From: Porogramme epimiltina
Lineage: Eukaryota; Basidiomycota; Agaricomycetes; Polyporales; Polyporaceae
NCBI GenBank assembly: GCA_900155495.1
Contig: FTLJ01000712.1
Span: 1-51,295, forward strand
Direction of reading: 5' to 3'
DNA: 51,295 nt
Part shown: positions 46,701-51,295 of the stretch, one piece after another
How positions within the stretch are numbered: position 1 is the stretch's first letter
Layout: every line of letters starts with the position of its first letter
Program-made: the position numbers and the translations under genes
Notes under the pieces: generated by a model
The model's input: the letters and a program-made list of their open reading frames with translations, nothing else
The model's database searches: none
What the model was told of the DNA's origin: nothing

Positions 46701-49700
46701 GCTGGGTCCAGGTAGCTATCGTTGTCCACTTCTGCGAGAAGCTTGAGAAGTACACGGTTTTGCAAACCACGGGTCCTCCATGCCTGGTGGACTGCCCATA
46801 GCGCAGTCGCAATGTCCTTCATCCTGTTCATGCAAGCCCAGACTTCCATGTGCTGCCTAAGCGTTTCGATGACCGCCGATAGTGTCGGACCCGAAGTTGC
46901 ACGCTCGAGAGTACACAAGGACATCTGAGAATACGTCAGCATATGGAGAGAGCGTAGCGCATATACGTAGGACTCACGTCCAGGATCGAACCATACGACC
47001 GTACACGGGCCATGACCACGACAGAAAGCGTGAACACTCGCAAGACAACTGCGTCGACTTCGAGTGATTCCCCTTGACGACTAGAAATGCAGGATGAGCG
47101 GGATTGAAAAGAATTGTCAGTATGACGCATACCTAGCCAGAAACTTCTTGTATATAGGCAGGAACCATTGCTTGATTGTCTTGACCTGCTCGAACCTTGG
47201 CGACTCCAGCAAGGTCTTGCACGACTCCCAAAATGTTGTCATAACGGGCTCGATAGATGATTCCCCTAAGTGCTGCGTGTGAGGGATCCGCAAGAGGGGA
47301 ATAAAGTGGAAGTAGAGGCGTACCTCCAAAGACCTCAGGCAAAAGGGTACGGAACTCTTGACGTATCCTGCGTTCATGAAGCTCCTCTTCTGTTTCCCGT
47401 GTACGTAGGCCATACAAGATGCCCTTCCTCTGGTTCAGCGTCGAGTGGCTGGGCTCGTGCAGGGGTATACATCGGAGAAACTCGCGGTGCTTAGAGGGTA
47501 TTGTTCCCTATTAAAACCAAAAGTTCCTTAGCGACAAGCCAGAGTATGCTTGAGATATGTGCTCACCGGCGGATCGTTATACGACAGACCCTCCTCCCCG
47601 CGTGCGATGAGGTGCTGCATATACTCGTTGTACGAGAACAAGCCGTGCTTCACGAGCTGCCCGAAGAGCAACGCGACCGCGGGCAAGTTGGTGCGCTCGC
47701 GCGCGACGTCGGACGTGTTCAGCCAGTCGAACAGCAGCCCTTGGATGGCCGCGTCGGGCGACGGCGCGTCGCGCCGGATCGCGCGCTCCTCCGCACGGTT
47801 CCGCCAGACTTGAAGGAGCCCGGCGGCGGCATAGGGGCGGTGGTCGCCGTACTGCAGCGGCGTGACGGACCAGGTGAGGAGGAAGTCGAGTTTGGAGGAG
47901 AAGGCGTCGGAGACCTCGGTGCTGTCGTCGAATAAGGGCACATTTGATAGATCAGTTTTCCCGGAGATAGAGTTCAGGAGCTGGAGAGGCGATGTTAGAC
48001 GTTCGCATCGCCAAAGCGAGACGGGCTGACCTACCTTGATGTCTGATAGCGCGGATGACAACGTGCCGAGGATCCGAGGTGGGAGATGCTGGAACAACAT
48101 TGCCTCGTTACGGTGTTTGACGTCGGAAAGAGCATCTGTTACGGTTTGTTGTAGGATCTGGATATTTGGCTGGAGGTCGTTGTCGATGCTCTCCACAGCG
48201 AAGTTTCCAAGCAAGATCTCTTCAAGAGTACCACTGTATTGCACGTGCATACGGGGACTAACGCAAGCGTCGGGAAGTGCGAGGAAAGATCGCTAAATGG
48301 CAGGATCAGCACAACGCCGCAGTCGCATGTTGTTAGAGCTTACAGATATTAGATTCCTTATAACATTTGCTGTGTTCGCGAGCTGCTCCTTGGCAGACGA
48401 ACTTTCAATCTGAAGGCAACAGTGATTAACATATCTATCGTGCCTCCCGTGCTTCTATCTTACCTCAATGAACTTGGCTAGGCACGCTTCAATGAACGGG
48501 TGCGTAAGCGCGCGGCTCACGAGCATGCCGTCCAGGTATTCGTCCGCCAAACGCGCCACGAACCCCGCCTGGGCCAAGTTGCAGGTGCTCATTTGCTGCA
48601 CGAGCCATGACAGGAACGTCCGATTATCCACCAGCCCCTCCGCATAGAACGGGCGGAGCAGCCGCAAACTATAATGTCCGATGCCGGACGGGACGGGGTG
48701 GGCGCGCGTTAGTAGGAACCTCGGGCGTAATACGGGGAGCATAGACATTCCGCACCAATACGTGAAGCGTGAGATCCAGTTATCCCGAGACTCAGCCTCG
48801 GACAACACCCCTTTGAAAGCTTGCTTCACGTTCAGCCCTGGTCGTGGCGCGATCGGGAGAGCAATGTCCGCGAGCTGCCTCTTCAGGTAGGTAGTGACGA
48901 CGTTGGCCCACTCGACGCTGTACTGAGTGGGGTTGTACGTCGGCCTGTTCCTGAGCCCCGCCTGCGTGGACGGGAGGTCGACAAAGTTAACTCCGGATAC
49001 CGTAATAGCAGGGCCCAGAGCCGCCACTCACGGTCTCATTTGCTCCGAACACTCGGAGAAACCATACCGCGCGTGGGATGGCGACCTCTTTCGTGTGCAG
49101 CAGATCAAGGAGGTCGGGTCCTTTCGCGCCGTGCGGGACGTTCTTCCCCAGCTTGGACAAGGGGACGCTCTCATCCGCGAGATCGTCAAACCAATTCTTG
49201 CGTTTAGTGTCGTTCAACGTGACCCTCGACGGCAGGCGAAAGGACGACGCCCTGCTCAGGTGATTCAGCCCCCGCTGAACGGCCGCCACAAGTCACTGCG
49301 ATTACGCACGGTATTGGTGGAACTGTCTCGGCCTTGCGAGCAAAGATCTGGTTCATCAAGTCTTCGAGTTCTGCGAGCCCATTTTCCTGCAGGAGGCGCT
49401 TTCGGAAGGCGTCTTGGGTGCTGTACGTTTCGGCCTGCGAAAACGGTTAGCTGGAGGCATTGTAGAGAGGCGTGTGTGCCGATCCATACCGGAACAGACT
49501 GAGGTATGACGAGACCATTCTTGACATTAGCCTCGGTCAGGACCTCCTCCACCTGATGCGGACGAGGTGGATGGAAGCCGATGTAACCTGAGGGCACAAC
49601 CAATCGTCAGCGCCTCGACCTCTATGGTGCGATTCTGAATTGACCAACCTAGATCAGCGGATATATGCGACTTCGGGAGCCATGTTGGCGGTCGAAGCTC

Positions 49701-49739
49701 GTACACTGGGAGTGGCTCCGACTGATCTCCCCGTGCCAT
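43775..49739 (-). CDS. MED12: Mediator complex subunit 12 (Srb8 family)
   Basis: Eighteen exons in transcript order: 49649-49739, 49490-49587, 49310-49434, 49032-49251, 48756-48961, 48464-48668, 48344-48409, 48035-48292, 47567-47980, 47324-47507, 47133-47265, 46978-47080, 46658-46924, 45722-46607, 45410-45666, 44954-45346, 44827-44902, 43775-44775. They give 1660 residues. MED12 belongs to the CDK8 kinase module and activates its kinase while controlling Mediator-polymerase contact. N-terminal blocks: LPVYELRPPTWLPKSH, YIGFHPPRPHQ, VPHGAKGPDLLDLLH, IPRAVWFLRVFGANE and TYNPTQYSVEWANVV. The central part has YAEGLVDNRTFLSWLVQQM, LLTWSVTPLQYGDHRPYAA and GLFSYNEYMQHLIARGEEGL. The last 300 residues are disordered with an acidic DEDDDEDD patch, Ser-rich DNA-like spacers, a Gly-Thr repeat and a basic nuclear-signal-like end (KRAKAGKTAA, KTTKRRR). 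Start MARGDQSEPLPVYE; an extra upstream exon is possible. Confidence 0.93.
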
Positions 49740-51295
49740 CTGTAGCGCCGACACGACACAGCATGAGTAACGAAAAAGGACGCTCAATGAAGGCGATGGT
49801 TACCGTGAGAGCCGAGGTCCCTCAGTCTTCAGAAAGAGCTGCTTGGCGGACTTGAGGTCGAGGTGGGCGACGTCGAGGTTGGTTGCTGCGGAAGCGTTAC
49901 CGCAGCCGGACAGGGTCTCTTCGGAGGAATGTTGGGAACCTCCGGCGGTTCCGATGGCTGCCTGACACCGTTCAGCCTTCTCCGACGAGCTGCGGAGCAG
50001 GGAGGAAGCAGGAGGCGGTCACCTTGTGTGTGCTGGGGGGTGCCCACTGATTTTCGGCGCACGAGCGAGAGCCTCAAGGCTACTCGTCCATTGCACGCAT
50101 TGCCGTCGTGGCCAGGCTGGGGGTGCTTGTTTGGCAGCAGTCGTATAGCGCCCTAGCGGCGTGGTGGCGTTTACCTGTGGCTTGGCACGTGACTATGCCC
50201 TTTTGGGGGGTAGTGGGAATCCGAAAAACGTTTGGCTTCAAACACGAGTACCTCGACCTCATGCCCGCCGTCTCATGTGCCTGGTTCTCGTACCTGGAAA
50301 CACAATAAGCAAGCACCCGTCTCTGTAACTCTATATGTCGTATGGGTAATCAGGTTCTACAAAGTTCAGAGCTATTCCGTCGCCGCAGTGCGGCCGCCTC
50401 AATTATACACTTGAGGTTGGGTTTGCCGGAAGCCGGCATATCCGGATGGACTTAGGTCTCCTTGAGCACCCTTTCGTTGCCCAGGATTACTTCACATTGT
50501 ATTGCGTCATCGTCAGGTCATGGCCTTCCATCTTCACCTTCCCCATCCAGTATGACTTCCCCAGCAGCTTTTCCCATGTGTGCTTGGTGTGCGAGGTTAC
50601 CTGAAGATCCCTCTTATACGACTCATCTTGAGGTGCTCAGTCGACTGTATGATTTCCAGCTCTCTGGAATTACTTGATGCTGACTGCACCATCCAGGAAC
50701 GCCCTTCGAGTTTCGCATCGGCCCGTGCTCCGATTACGTCTTATGCACATCTACGAAGAGGAGCGAATGCGAATCTCTAGTACGAAGAGGGCATATGACA
50801 CCATCCGAAGACCTCTCTGTAGAGTAGTGGCGCACTTAGTAAGCGCAGCATGACCTCGCCTAGCAAACGTGGATGACCCCTCACGTCACGCAGCGCTCGG
50901 CGATCCTCAGTCATCTCTAATCCGGGGTAATATGCCATCGCGAAGGGCGTCCTCCTTTGCGACTTCCGGAAGACCAGGACATGACGTATGTCAGGTACGT
51001 AACTAGTAATTATCTCCGCCGCTCATGTCGCAAGTACTAATGCGCACTGATTTGGCTACATAGACCTCCTTGGTCGCGACGAAACTCGACCACCACTCAG
51101 CTTCCGGAGTCGTCCCACCGGAAATGAAGCCTTTCGAGTCCATAATGGAAGAAGTCGCGACCACGGCTTCGACGACGGAAGAGGCGCCGGCGAAGCACGC
51201 CCGGGAAGCCTTCCTTCTGCGGGAAGCGCACCCGCAGACATCCATCTATCTGACTACCGGATATCCCCCACCCCGCCCCGCCCTCGCCCTTCGCC
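49740..51295. other. Unassigned right edge, possible partial gene at the end
   Basis: The first 350 bp are the MED12 promoter and leader. Two overlapping minus-strand frames without ATG (49829-50077 and one shifted frame) occur there and may be 5' UTR. A 50-codon minus frame at 50487-50636 ends WEKLLGKSYWMGKVKMEG-like, with unusually protein-like composition but no start. From 51064 to the edge a plus frame preceded by an intron-like CATAG stays open (PPEMKPFESIMEEVATT, AREAFLLREAHPQT). It could be an exon of a gene running out of the window. I see nothing else. Confidence 0.35.

Noticed and set aside
49829..50077. Possible N-terminal extension exon of MED12
   Set aside because: Neither of the two open minus frames has an ATG or a splice path that joins in phase to the MED12 first exon. 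MED12 relatives start close to the LPVYE motif, so I kept ATG 49739.
1..51295. CRISPR arrays, bacterial operons, rRNA genes
   Set aside because: The window has spliceosomal introns throughout. No regularly spaced direct repeats or rRNA-like sequence were seen.

Overview
The window is nuclear DNA of a filamentous basidiomycete, most likely a wood-decay Agaricomycete (Polyporales is my guess). The basis is high GC, many short introns (mostly 47-67 nt, donors such as GTGCGT or GTAAGT), a DUF6534 membrane protein family typical of Agaricomycetes, tandem MDR reductases and a Helitron-type helicase remnant. I assembled exon models by hand from reading frame, splice signals and family conservation. 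Every multi-exon model closes in frame, with a coding length divisible by three.

Layout: FAM72-domain protein (+, 82-2034); coiled-coil protein (-, 4104-5350); Mediator subunit MED14 (-, 6595-10977, 15 exons); disordered Pro/Ser-rich protein (-, 12327-13964); very large disordered protein with a C-terminal membrane segment (-, 16100-20811, 10 exons), divergent from the SCYL1/Cex1-type pseudokinase (+, 21031-24336, 14 exons); three tandem MDR enoyl-reductase-like genes with identical exon structure (+, 24813-30086); an N-terminally truncated Helitron PIF1-type helicase (-, 30289-32326).

The right third holds an ornithine decarboxylase antizyme needing a +1 ribosomal frameshift (+, 33712-35081); a DUF1771/Smr protein (+, 35621-37062); a BTB protein (-, 38007-38885); a DUF6534 seven-TM-type protein (+, 40183-41864); a split RING finger protein (+, 42282-43468); and Mediator kinase-module subunit MED12 (-, 43775-49739, 18 exons). 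The last 1.5 kb is unassigned.

Most genes are housekeeping: transcription (MED14, MED12), tRNA/COPI trafficking (Cex1), polyamine control (antizyme), mRNA or ribosome surveillance (Smr). The accessory part is 24.3-33.7 kb, with the reductase triplication next to the transposon fragment. The most interesting items are the antizyme recoding region, with two shift-type stops in one frame; the modular membrane protein; the splice-donor mutation in the middle reductase; and the intact but truncated Helitron helicase.
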